Shown here in pieces: positions 8,835-16,861 of a stretch of 64,000 bases of DNA. Location of the stretch: positions 2,065,415-2,129,414 of the forward strand of contig NZ_LT962671.1 of assembly GCF_900199545.1 (NCBI RefSeq), given 5' to 3'. Position 1 is the stretch's first letter; the number at the start of each line of letters is the position of its first letter. The notes under the pieces are model-generated. The model was not told the DNA's origin. It ran no database searches and was given only the letters and a program-made list of their open reading frames with translations. This DNA is from Raoultibacter massiliensis (lineage in GTDB: Bacteria > Actinomycetota > Coriobacteriia > Coriobacteriales > Eggerthellaceae). The position numbers were made by a program, and so were the translations under genes.

Positions 8835-10511
8835 CTATAGCTTGTTTTCGAGTAATAGCCGATGGAAATCAAGCATCATGCGGCTTCTGAGAAGAGCCGA
8901 TTCGAACGAAATATCGAACCGTTTTTCCAATCGAGCGATATGGTAGAGCACCGTGTTTCTATGCACGTGAATGAGTTTCGAGGTCTCGGTCGCATTGCGG
9001 TCGCTGTTCAGGTAGACCCATACCATTTGCACGATGTTCGTGCCTGCGATTCGGTCTTCTTCGGCAAGTCTTTTCAGAATGCTGTGCTCGAACGAAAAGT
9101 CCACCAGATCGGAATCGAACCCCTCCGTCAGGATATAGTATTTCAAAACATGCTCGAACGCGTAACAGGGAACGTCAGGGCTTCCGTTGAGGGACTCGTA
9201 TTCGTTTCTCAAGGGCACCCGCATGGCATAGGCGACCGACGCCTGCCGATGCGCGTATTCGATGTCCTCTATGTTGAAAAAGACCTGGGAAGCGCCGGCG
9301 GCAATCCCGAAGGGCTGGAAAACCAGCTCCCCCACGTCACCGAACACGCCCGCACCTGAAAGCGCGGCGTCGTTCGTCGAAGTCGAGAACAGCAAAGCCA
9401 GCAAATCGTCTTTGTGCATGAACGGATACACGAAACCGTTGTTCAGCTCTTTTGTCGCTTCGATGATGCGAGATCGCTCCTGGTAGGATTTATGCGAGCT
9501 GAATCGAAAGAGCAACAGCCTGAACTGCCTCGCTGCGGGAATCGCGGTTTTGGCCAACTGGGCATCGACGTACTCGTCGGTCATGGGCTCCCCGTCTATG
9601 AGCCCGATGAGCACCCTGTGCCACGATGCCTCCAGGTTGACGGTCGTTTTCCAGAAATCATTGCAGATGGAAACCACCCGACGGATGAACTTCATGAAGA
9701 TGTCCTGCAAATACTCTATGGAACCCGTCTTGCAAACCATCGCCACATGGAAAAGATACGCATTGTCGATGAATACGGGGTAGTGCAGCACCGGATACGA
9801 ATGGCTCTCGTTAGGCTCGAGGAGAAAAAGCTGATTCTGTTTTTTAGCCACCGCAAGCACGCGGTCTTCGATCTCATGTATCAAATCCGCGCTATAGCAG
9901 TTGTTTTCGATGAGGTAGCGGTAGCCATCTCCCCCTTGCGGGGGCTCGATGCCGCGAGAATAGGCTATCAGATTGAATCCCGTATCGGTAATGCAGATGA
10001 AATTCCCGAGCATTTCTTCGCTCAGCGATATCAACCGATCCAGCCGTCCCCTGTTGTAAACGACCCTATCCATTTCGTTTTCCCAAATAAGATCGTTGAC
10101 GAACAAAGACTGCAGCATCGAATCGTAGAAGTAGAACCTTTTGCTTTGCCTGATCACTATCACGCGATGCCGATAGTTTTTCCGATTGAGAAGCTCGGGC
10201 AAAGCGTCATCGTCAACCAGCACCACGCAATAGCTTCCCGGATAGACGTCCAAAAGATCACCGGCAACCTCTTCGTGGCAAAGGAAGAGGGCTTTTCTCC
10301 CGCGCCTGTGATCGAGATACCCCATCTTGCTTGGCACCGATGCGTACCACGAGAACCGGGTCGAAGAGCTTTCGGGCGAATAGAGCACTTCGAAGGGCCT
10401 GAGCTTCTCGAGAAGCATGTTGTAGCTGACATCGCCCAAACGAAGCGCCGCGTTGATGCCGAATCCGAACGAGGCTTCACCCTCATCGCCCGCATAGGTT
10501 TTCTCGCCCAT
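8835..10511 (-). CDS. PucR/CdaR-type transcriptional regulator
   Basis: 558 aa. The last 60 residues match the PucR-type C-terminal helix-turn-helix (HVHRNTVLYHIARLEKRF). The rest holds no clear known sensor domain; residues 280-450 look like the GGDEF-related middle domain of CdaR proteins. An AGGGGGGAG-like ribosome site (GGGGGGAG) precedes the ATG. It stands upstream of and in line with the transporter/molybdoenzyme genes and most likely switches them on when the substrate is present. Known PucR proteins respond to purines, sugars or phenolics; the ligand here is unknown. Confidence 0.8.
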   Translation of the reverse strand: MGEKTYAGDEGEASFGFGINAALRLGDVSYNMLLEKLRPFEVLYSPESSSTRFSWYASVPSKMGYLDHRRGRKALFLCHEEVAGDLLDVYPGSYCVVLVDDDALPELLNRKNYRHRVIVIRQSKRFYFYDSMLQSLFVNDLIWENEMDRVVYNRGRLDRLISLSEEMLGNFICITDTGFNLIAYSRGIEPPQGGDGYRYLIENNCYSADLIHEIEDRVLAVAKKQNQLFLLEPNESHSYPVLHYPVFIDNAYLFHVAMVCKTGSIEYLQDIFMKFIRRVVSICNDFWKTTVNLEASWHRVLIGLIDGEPMTDEYVDAQLAKTAIPAARQFRLLLFRFSSHKSYQERSRIIEATKELNNGFVYPFMHKDDLLALLFSTSTNDAALSGAGVFGDVGELVFQPFGIAAGASQVFFNIEDIEYAHRQASVAYAMRVPLRNEYESLNGSPDVPCYAFEHVLKYYILTEGFDSDLVDFSFEHSILKRLAEEDRIAGTNIVQMVWVYLNSDRNATETSKLIHVHRNTVLYHIARLEKRFDISFESALLRSRMMLDFHRLLLENKL

Positions 10512-10705
10512 TGTGTACTCCCCCCGTAGCGTTCAACAATCGCGAAAAGAAAACGTATTCCATTATCATCTGTAGGATAGCCCAATGGTCGAACATGTCG
10601 CAAGCCCCATGAAGCTCGCCCCGCGAAAAGCTCGCGGAACCCGTTGCCAGCATGGAAAGGCGACCTTTCGCCAAGACCCGTTTCAGCGCGCCACCCCGCA
10701 ACGCA

Positions 10706-10744
10706 ATCGGACCCCGCACAGCACTGCTCTGCGCGGGGTCCGAT
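10706..10744 (-). terminator. Probable terminator of the 10775-11011 gene
   Basis: ATCGGACCCCGC and GCGGGGTCCGAT form a perfect 12-bp stem with a 15-base loop, 31 bp after the stop codon of the zinc-ribbon gene. The T-tract is weak. Confidence 0.6.
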
Positions 10745-10774
10745 CTACATACCGGGACAGTAAATGTACGCGTC

Positions 10775-11011
10775 CTACGCGCCGGGGGCCTTAGGCACGC
10801 CGGGGGCTTTCGGAGCGCTCGGGGCGCCAGGGGCGCCGGGGGCCTTCGGAGCGCCGGGGGCACCGGGAACTCCGGGAGCGCCGGGCATGCCGGGAGCCTT
10901 GGTCGCTTCCGCTCCGCAGCTGGGGCACTTGTCTGCCGTGGGGTCGACCTCTGCTCCGCACTTGGGGCACTTAACGGGGCCGGCTTCGATAGTGGGTGGT
11001 CTGAAGCACAT
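10775..11011 (-). CDS. Small zinc-ribbon protein with Gly/Ala/Pro repeat tail (MCF family)
   Basis: About 78 aa. Starts MCFRPPTIEAG, followed by two CxxC knuckles (CPKCG, CPSCG), then a C-terminal half made of short APGAPxAP-type repeats that look collagen-like. I start at 11011 because AAAGGAAA is six bases upstream; seven earlier codons in frame lack support. It shares the MCF(R/G) start and layout with the two proteins at 6803 and 7007. It lies upstream of the PucR-type regulator but carries its own terminator. Confidence 0.7.
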   Translation of the reverse strand: MCFRPPTIEAGPVKCPKCGAEVDPTADKCPSCGAEATKAPGMPGAPGVPGAPGAPKAPGAPGAPSAPKAPGVPKAPGA

Positions 11012-11485
11012 ATCGTTTCCTTTCTCTGACAAACTACTGTTTCATTATGCTCACAACGTCTGCATCGCGTCTTCGAATCGTCGATATCCGCACAAACCAT
11101 GCAAAGGCTGCCGCACGCAAGCTGCCTCGCGGCCTTACAGGAATTTCGCCCGCCGCAACCGCTGCAACTGCAAATTATTCTCCCAGAGAGAGCAATGCAT
11201 CGCATCCCACGATTTGCTTGATACTGGGTATGATCCCTCAGACTAGATGTCTGATTCTTCCTCATACTGAAGAAATCATGAGGCTTTGGCGGGCGACTTC
11301 ATCAGCTCGCCGCAGGCTCTGGCAGATACTCGGATTCCCACTCTTCAAAACAACGCCCCCGGCGCGGCCCGTCCCATCCGCACGCCCGCATCCCTGGACC
11401 GACGTGCGCTACCCGCATCCTCCGATCGGCCGCACGCCCGCATCCTCCGCCCAGACTCACGCCCGCATCCCCTGGACGACGTGCG
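11012..11485. other. Intergenic stretch without a supported gene
   Basis: Short open frames here have no ribosome site and no recognisable protein. The right half contains the degenerate direct repeats listed separately. Confidence 0.6.
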
Positions 11486-11494
11486 CTACCCGCG
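11379..11494. repeat. Degenerate direct repeat ending in the 3' end of the RelB-like gene
   Basis: CGCACGCCCGCATCC followed by CTGGACCGACGTGCGCTACC at 11379-11416 recurs with small changes at 11458-11494; the first block occurs a third time at 11430. The last copy overlaps the stop codon of the 11486 gene, so the upstream copies look like duplicated gene-end sequence. Confidence 0.6.
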
Positions 11495-11950
11495 CTCGTA
11501 GAGAATCTCTTCCGTCTCTTTGATGGCGTTGAGGAATTTCCGCGAGAGGTTCGGCGTAAGCGAAGCGCGCACGGGAACGCCAAGCAAATGCTCGACGGCG
11601 CGTGCAAACGACTCCGTATCGAAATCGGAACCCTCTTCGGCGTCGATGCGCAAATCGATGGAACTGCCCGCATCCGCAGCGCCGGTCGCATAAGGCCCGT
11701 ACAGCCAAACCGCACGCACCTCGCACGATTCGGCAATGCCGCGAACGGCGTCGCGCAGCTCCCAATACGAAAGCCCCATCCTCGCGTTTTTGCGCGGGAT
11801 CCTGACATCGAATGGAAGGCCCTGCTGGAACACTATCTGAGAATAGAGGGCGGCGATGGCCGCGGAATGGGATATGCCGAGGGCAGACAGAACCGCTTCT
11901 GCCTCCTCTTTCAAACGAGCATCGAGTCGCGCGCTGACCGTTGTATACAT
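11486..11950 (-). CDS. RelB/DinJ-like domain fused to a degenerate nucleotidyltransferase domain
   Basis: About 154 aa. Residues 1-55 match the RelB/DinJ antitoxin DNA-binding domain (TTVSARLDARLKEEAEAVLS...). Residues 65-150 match a MNT-type nucleotidyltransferase: GPYATG-x5-SSID aligns with the GSxxxG-x5-SDxD active site, but the Ser after the first Gly is Pro and the first catalytic Asp (position 97) is Ser, so catalysis is doubtful. The ATG at 11950 has GAGGT upstream. No RelE/YafQ or HEPN partner is adjacent. It may be a stand-alone regulator or remnant of a toxin-antitoxin unit. Confidence 0.7.
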   Translation of the reverse strand: MYTTVSARLDARLKEEAEAVLSALGISHSAAIAALYSQIVFQQGLPFDVRIPRKNARMGLSYWELRDAVRGIAESCEVRAVWLYGPYATGAADAGSSIDLRIDAEEGSDFDTESFARAVEHLLGVPVRASLTPNLSRKFLNAIKETEEILYERG

Positions 11951-12084
11951 GGCATACCTCATTTTTAATATATTTATGGCTTTTGTATTATATACTAATA
12001 TAAATTATTACAACCCAGAAATCGCACTTCACAGGGCCGTTCGTGTGGGCATCAGGCGATTTATCTTCAAGTAATCGTTAAAAC

Positions 12085-12126
12085 ACACTATTAGTAGTGT
12101 ACAAATTACATTTTTGCCACTATACT
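12085..12126 (+). promoter_or_regulatory. Promoter with overlapping palindrome upstream of the small membrane protein
   Basis: -10 TATACT at 12121-12126, weak -35 TGTACA at 12098 (17-base spacer). The palindrome ACACTA-TTAG-TAGTGT (12085-12100) overlaps the -35 and is a candidate operator. The region is AT-rich compared with its surroundings. Confidence 0.5.
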
Positions 12127-12169
12127 TAGTGCCATTCGGGCATCTTGCGGGTATGGTAGGTAAGCATTT

Positions 12170-12553
12170 ATGCAAAATCGGTACACCTCCGGCACCAAGC
12201 CACATAAGCGCAACAGCGGGTCGTTTAACCAGACCCGCAATACGTCGCTCTCTTCAAACCGCGCCTCCCTCCCGAAACGCGACAGCGTCCCTATCGCAGA
12301 ACATCCCTACGTCCGGTCCTCAAGCGCAATCTACTCCGGCGGCGATCGTGCGATATTCAGAAAGCACGATTCATCACGCCGCAACGCCATCGTACTGTGC
12401 ATCATGGTGGGAATCTGCATCGTCATGGCCGGCGTCCTCATCGGATTCTCCCTGGGCAAAGAGGCCGCGCTGGCGGAAGCGAACACGGCAGAAGATGCGG
12501 GCATAAGCATTCCGACGGCATCCGACGGCGAAGAGCCAACCGTTACCGAGTAA
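12170..12553 (+). CDS. Small single-pass membrane protein, unknown function
   Basis: 127 aa. Residues 1-70 are hydrophilic and rich in Ser, Arg and Asn; residues 72-95 form one strong membrane helix (IVLCIMVGICIVMAGVLIGF); a short acidic tail follows. TAGGTAAG lies upstream of the ATG, and a promoter with a palindrome precedes it. The positive-inside rule suggests the basic N-terminus is cytoplasmic. I do not recognise a family. It stands alone, followed directly by a MITE-like repeat. Confidence 0.55.
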   Translation: MQNRYTSGTKPHKRNSGSFNQTRNTSLSSNRASLPKRDSVPIAEHPYVRSSSAIYSGGDRAIFRKHDSSRRNAIVLCIMVGICIVMAGVLIGFSLGKEAALAEANTAEDAGISIPTASDGEEPTVTE

Positions 12554-12591
12554 ACGCCTGAAGCAAGAGCGGAATCACACAGGCCGAACCG

Positions 12592-12797
12592 CTTCCTCTG
12601 GAAAAACGGCCTGAAAATGGCGGTCAAGGCAAGCTTCTGTCGCCATTTGGAGCTCACAGGAGGCATTTTCGGCGCCATTCGAGCATTACCGTTAGCGTTT
12701 CCCCTGGTCGCTATCATGGAATAAGTTACTAAGCAAGCTCGATTCCGACAGAAGCTTGCCTTGACCGCCATTTTCGATGCGATTTTCGTATAGGAAG
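12592..12797. mobile_element. MITE-like repeat, copy 1
   Basis: About 206 bp bounded by CTTCCT...AGGAAG, with near-terminal inverted repeats of 28 bp that begin AAAATGGCGGTCAAGGCAAG (12613 onward) and return inverted at 12747-12774. The same ends and partly similar interior recur at 63248-63473. No open frame encodes a transposase, so it would need one in trans. No clear target duplication seen. Confidence 0.7.
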
Positions 12798-12852
12798 ATC
12801 ATACCAACCCGCAAAATCGCTGCATCGCATCAAAGCGTCTGCCGATCGGGTT

Positions 12853-12930
12853 CGCGCCGCCGCACGAGTCACCACTGCCATCGCCATCGCTCGCGCCGCC
12901 GCACGAATCGCCACTGCCATCGCCATCGCC
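12853..12930. repeat. Two tandem 39-bp repeats
   Basis: A unit starting CGCGCCGCCGCACGA is present twice in tandem (12853-12891 and 12892-12930) with two differences, followed by a decayed third copy. Noncoding, just after the MITE copy. Confidence 0.7.
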
Positions 12931-13122
12931 CCCGACACCATTCCCGCTATCGCCGCCGCCACAGCATAGCGATTCACATATCCCCTGATTAAAGCATCCC
13001 CCGCCGCGGGTGAGCGCAATCGCCCGCAAGTCACTCCCGCACGGGGGATATCGCGCTTTCCGGTTCCACCTTATCTTCTTCGTCGACGCATCCGCGTCGT
13101 ATCGACATGAATGGAGGGAACC

Positions 13123-14754
13123 ATGAATACTCGCATATCGAACCAACCCCCTATAGCCGGCGTCACCCGCCGCACGTTCCTCGCGGGAGCGGGCGTCGGA
13201 GCGCTCGGCATTGCGGCAGCAGGCATGTTCGGCTGCTCGCCGCAAAGCGATGCGCCGCAGCAGCAGGCTTCGGCCGCGGAGGAACCCAAACAGACCTCCG
13301 CAGGCGCAACAACCGTCGAAATGACCGAAACCGTTGAAGCCGACGTCGTCGTAATCGGAACCGGCGTATCGGGGCTGACGGCAGCCATCTCGGCGGCGGA
13401 ATCGGGAGCCAAGGTCACCGTTCTCGAAAAGCTCGACGGACTCAAGAAGATCTACGCCCACAGCATCACCGCCGTCGGCACCTCGTTCCAAAAAGAGCTC
13501 GGCGAAGATTGGACGCCCGAGGAGCTCGTGGCATTCTGGAACCAATACCCTGACAGCGACTCCTTCATGGATACCGAAGCTCAGCTGTTTGCCGCCCAGC
13601 ACTCCGCCGAATCCATCGAGTGGCTCATCGAACACGGCGTCGATATCGTCGGCGTGACGGTGCCTCCCACCAACCCCTTTCAGGTTCCGGCTCGCACGTT
13701 CGTAACAAGCGCCGATCGCGACGGCGTGAAGGCTTACCTCGAACCCCTGAAGGCGAAGGCCGAAGAACTCGGTGTCGAATTCCGTTTCTCAACCGAAGCG
13801 ACCAAGATCGTCACCGACGACTCGGGTGCAGTAACCGGAGTCGAAACGGTTTCCGGCAACACGGGGACCCTGTTCAACCTCAAGTCGCTTATCGTCGCGG
13901 CAGGCGGCTTCGGCGGCTCCCCCGACATGCTGCGCCTGTACGCCCCTCACACGCCGAACTGCTCGACGTTCGACGGCGAATCGCAGGGCTTCGCCCTTTC
14001 GCAGGCCAAGACCGTATCGGCCGACGTCGTAGCACCCGGCGGCACCATGGCCTACTTCGTAAACGTCGACGGCGGATACGGAGACAACCCGGGCCAGGGC
14101 ATGTTCGTCAACCGCGAAGGAAAGCGATGGGTCAACGAGAACCTCTACTTCCTCGACCGCGCCGGCATCGCCTACAAGCAGGGCATCACCGAATACTGGG
14201 CGCTTTACGATTCGACGCTCTACGAGCAGGTTGCTGCAGGAACCGGCGAGAAAGCGCTTGAAGCGGGATCGATCGTCAAGGCCGACACGATCGAAGAGCT
14301 TGCCAAGAAAATGAATGTCAACGTGGCGGCCCTCAAGAAAACGGTCGAAGACTACAACGGGTACTGCGAAGCGGGAGAAGACCCCGATTTCGGCAAACCC
14401 GCCGTGCGCATGGGCCGCGTATTCGACCCCGAAGACACCAAAGAATACGACCTCGATCTCGTCGAAAGGGAGTTCACGCTTCTCAACCCACTCGCAACCG
14501 CCCCCTTCTACGCCATCGATATGACCGTGCAAACAACCGCCCTCTCCGGCACAACCGGCGGAATGCGCACCAACACCGATGGCGAGGTCATCGACGTCGA
14601 GGGCAAGGTCATCCCGAACCTCTACGCCGTGGGCGAATCCGCAAACGGACACCTGATCGGCTACTTCTATCCACAATCGGGCACGTCGCTGTGCATGTGC
14701 TTCTGCTTCGGCCGATACGCTGGAGCGGCAGCCGCCGCAAACGCCGCCTCGTAG
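13123..14754 (+). CDS. Tat-exported FAD-dependent reductase (fumarate-reductase/FAD_binding_2 type)
   Basis: 543 aa. Twin-arginine signal TRRTFLAG followed by a hydrophobic stretch ending GMFGCS, which could be a lipobox. Rossmann motif GTGVSG near residue 75 binds FAD; the C-terminal TTGGMRTNTDG is the family signature, but the His that precedes it in fumarate reductases is absent, so fumarate is unlikely. No haem or FMN-binding domain is fused. Start chosen at 13123 behind GGAGGG. A membrane LuxR gene follows 94 bp downstream. Likely an extracytoplasmic respiratory reductase of unknown substrate. Confidence 0.85.
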   Translation: MNTRISNQPPIAGVTRRTFLAGAGVGALGIAAAGMFGCSPQSDAPQQQASAAEEPKQTSAGATTVEMTETVEADVVVIGTGVSGLTAAISAAESGAKVTVLEKLDGLKKIYAHSITAVGTSFQKELGEDWTPEELVAFWNQYPDSDSFMDTEAQLFAAQHSAESIEWLIEHGVDIVGVTVPPTNPFQVPARTFVTSADRDGVKAYLEPLKAKAEELGVEFRFSTEATKIVTDDSGAVTGVETVSGNTGTLFNLKSLIVAAGGFGGSPDMLRLYAPHTPNCSTFDGESQGFALSQAKTVSADVVAPGGTMAYFVNVDGGYGDNPGQGMFVNREGKRWVNENLYFLDRAGIAYKQGITEYWALYDSTLYEQVAAGTGEKALEAGSIVKADTIEELAKKMNVNVAALKKTVEDYNGYCEAGEDPDFGKPAVRMGRVFDPEDTKEYDLDLVEREFTLLNPLATAPFYAIDMTVQTTALSGTTGGMRTNTDGEVIDVEGKVIPNLYAVGESANGHLIGYFYPQSGTSLCMCFCFGRYAGAAAAANAAS

Positions 14755-14784
14755 ATTAACCGGCCGGCCTCACCGAACCCTCAC

Positions 14785-14826
14785 GTGCTCCCCGGCGAAA
14801 GGCGGGGAGCACCGCTGTGCTATACT
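14785..14826 (+). promoter_or_regulatory. Hairpin followed by promoter -10 of the LuxR gene
   Basis: GTGCTCCCC and GGGGAGCAC (14785-14812) form a 9-bp stem, which could end the upstream reductase transcript although it lacks a T-tract. TATACT at 14821-14826 is a good -10 for the regulator gene that starts at 14849. Confidence 0.45.
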
Positions 14827-14848
14827 CGCGCAGTGGGAGGAGGCTTCG

Positions 14849-16390
14849 ATGCCAAGGGAATCGGCGTATCGCGACATGCGCACAATACAGCAATCTTTTC
14901 ATAGCTTCACGCAGATCGTCGCCTCGAATCCAGCCCTTTGGATAGGCTTCGCATGCGTCTGCGCCTGGCCGTGGACGTGCACGTCTGCAACGCTTGCGTA
15001 CGCCAACGCGGTCACGGTCGGCTCCCCCGTTTGGATCGGATCGAACTTCACGTACCTCATCATCGGTATCGCAGGCATAGCCTTCGGCATCGGATCCAGA
15101 AGGGTCGGCGAGCGCTTCCCGAACAGCGCCGTTGCAGTCATTGCAGGCGTTTGCTATGTTGCAGCATCGGCTCTTTTCGTACAGCTTTCGAAGCTGCCCA
15201 TCGACTATCTCGACCCGAGCTATGCAACCGTTTCCTTCATTTGGCCCGTTTTCGCCGGCATCGGGCAAACGCTGCTCTTCCTCGAATGGATGAAGGCGTT
15301 CGGCGGAGTCGGGCCGAGAAAGACCATCGCCTTCGTCGTGTCTGCATCGGTGCTCGGCTCGGCACTCCTGTTCGCCATGAATTTCTTTCCGCAATTCGTC
15401 AGAGAGTTCATGCCTGCCATCGTCGGCGTGGCCGCGGCGGCGTGCGCGTACCGCATGGCGCAAAGAATCCCCGCCGAAGATGCGCCGGGAACGGCAGCTC
15501 CGTCCCCCGTGGGACTTGCGATTCCAAAAGCCCCGCGTGCGCCCTGGAAACTGCTTCTCACAACCCTCGTAGCGGGCTTTTCCTTCGGCGTTTTCCAAAG
15601 CCTGTCGTTCACGGGAGCGTTCGGCACAACCGCTTGGTACGCCAACGGCGTTGTCGGGTTTCTCGTTGCATCGGTGCTGTTCGCCCTCATTACCCTGGTC
15701 CTTCGCATGAACTTCAACTACATGATCTACCGCGTCTCGTTCGTCATCATGGCGACGGGCGCATTCGTTTGCCTGTTCGGCTCCGAAGCCTCTTCATGGG
15801 GCTACGGAATCTACTGCGTGGGCTACCGGTGCTTCGACATGCTCGTCTGGTGCCTGTGCGCCTACCTCATTCGGCATCGAAGCGTTTCGCCCATCTGGCT
15901 TGGCGGTCTGAGCATCGGCACGCTGCTCGCAGGCCGGTTCCTCGGATTCGAGCTATTCACGCTCCTCCACCCGCTCGTCGGGCGCGAAGACGTCTTGCTG
16001 CTTGTCGCAAGCGTGTTGCTCGTGCTGCTTGTGACAGCGCTCTTCCTCGTAAGCCACAACAACCTGCTTGAAGCATGGGGCATGGTAAAACCTGGCGAAA
16101 CCCTGAACGATCGCGAAATCGCAGAATCGTGCTGCATGCAGATTGCCGGGCAATACCGGTTGTCGGCGCGGGAACGCGAGGTGCTGCTCCAAATGGCCCA
16201 GGGAAAGAGCCGGGCCGAAATCGGCGACGAGCTCGTTTTGTCGGAGGAAACGATAAAAACCCACCTGCGCCACATCTATCAGAAATGCGGCATTCACTCG
16301 CGCAAAGAACTCGAGGACATGGTTGCGCGCAGAATTCGCGAGGTAAAAGAAGATCGCATCGATCTCATGAAAAGCGATGCGGAAGAATAG
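14849..16390 (+). CDS. Membrane-bound LuxR-family regulator (12-TM type)
   Basis: 513 aa. Residues 20-410 form about twelve membrane helices; residues 438-492 are a LuxR-type helix-turn-helix (LSAREREVLLQMAQGKS...TIKTHLRHIYQKCGIHSRKEL). GGGAGGAGG precedes the ATG. This architecture is common in Eggerthellaceae next to reductase genes. It lies between the FAD reductases at 13123 and 16862, same strand, and probably senses their substrate at the membrane and controls one or both. No ligand can be named. Confidence 0.85.
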   Translation: MPRESAYRDMRTIQQSFHSFTQIVASNPALWIGFACVCAWPWTCTSATLAYANAVTVGSPVWIGSNFTYLIIGIAGIAFGIGSRRVGERFPNSAVAVIAGVCYVAASALFVQLSKLPIDYLDPSYATVSFIWPVFAGIGQTLLFLEWMKAFGGVGPRKTIAFVVSASVLGSALLFAMNFFPQFVREFMPAIVGVAAAACAYRMAQRIPAEDAPGTAAPSPVGLAIPKAPRAPWKLLLTTLVAGFSFGVFQSLSFTGAFGTTAWYANGVVGFLVASVLFALITLVLRMNFNYMIYRVSFVIMATGAFVCLFGSEASSWGYGIYCVGYRCFDMLVWCLCAYLIRHRSVSPIWLGGLSIGTLLAGRFLGFELFTLLHPLVGREDVLLLVASVLLVLLVTALFLVSHNNLLEAWGMVKPGETLNDREIAESCCMQIAGQYRLSAREREVLLQMAQGKSRAEIGDELVLSEETIKTHLRHIYQKCGIHSRKELEDMVARRIREVKEDRIDLMKSDAEE

Positions 16391-16583
16391 CAAACCCGAT
16401 CGGCATACGAAGCCCTAAGGCGAACCAACGCCTTCAAGGCACTGTGGTATATTGATACCCGTATCGTCATTTGGCGCTTGCGAGGTGGGGAAATGTACTC
16501 GACCGTTCCTCGTAGCGTCAAACGACGCATCCCCACGGTAGACCCTGAACCATGTCGAGGGTCAAGGGGTTTCCTTCGCCAGC

Positions 16584-16621
16584 CTTCTTCCCGCGGGAAA
16601 CCATCCCGAAAATGGCGGTCA
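16584..16621. repeat. Solo remnant of the MITE left end
   Basis: CTTC...GGAAACCAT then CCCGAAAATGGCGGTCA matches the left end of the MITE copies at 12592 and 63248; there is no matching right end nearby. Confidence 0.5.
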
Positions 16622-16665
16622 TCGTTTAACCCGTTTACCAGTCCTTTTCTCATCTCACCCCTTTT

Positions 16666-16708
16666 CGGGTATTTTCACCGGCAAGCCCCATACGGCCGAA
16701 AATACCCG
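16666..16708 (+). promoter_or_regulatory. 11-bp inverted repeat upstream of the FAD reductase at 16862
   Basis: CGGGTATTTTC (16666-16676) returns inverted as GAAAATACCCG (16698-16708), with an inner CCG/CGG pair. Placed about 150 bp before the start codon, it is a candidate operator for the neighbouring LuxR regulator. The rest of 16391-16861 shows only the MITE remnant and no supported gene. Confidence 0.5.
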
Positions 16709-16861
16709 CAATCACGCGATGGCCGCGCCCGTGCAGCCTCCTATAGTGAAACCACCGCGCATCGCAAGGCTCGATCGGACGCGCCGGGCAAGCGAAAGCC
16801 GCCCGTGCGGGCATCGCGAACGCGGGCAGCTCGAACACATCGAACAAACGGGAGGAAAATC

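Noticed and set aside
12331..12797. Small open frames starting MAVKASFC or ending KWRSRQASV
   Set aside because: They lie in the inverted repeats of the MITE-like element and recur with it; not genes.
13123..14754. Fumarate reductase
   Set aside because: The His that precedes the TGG signature in fumarate reductases is absent and there is no haem or FMN domain, so only the superfamily is assigned.
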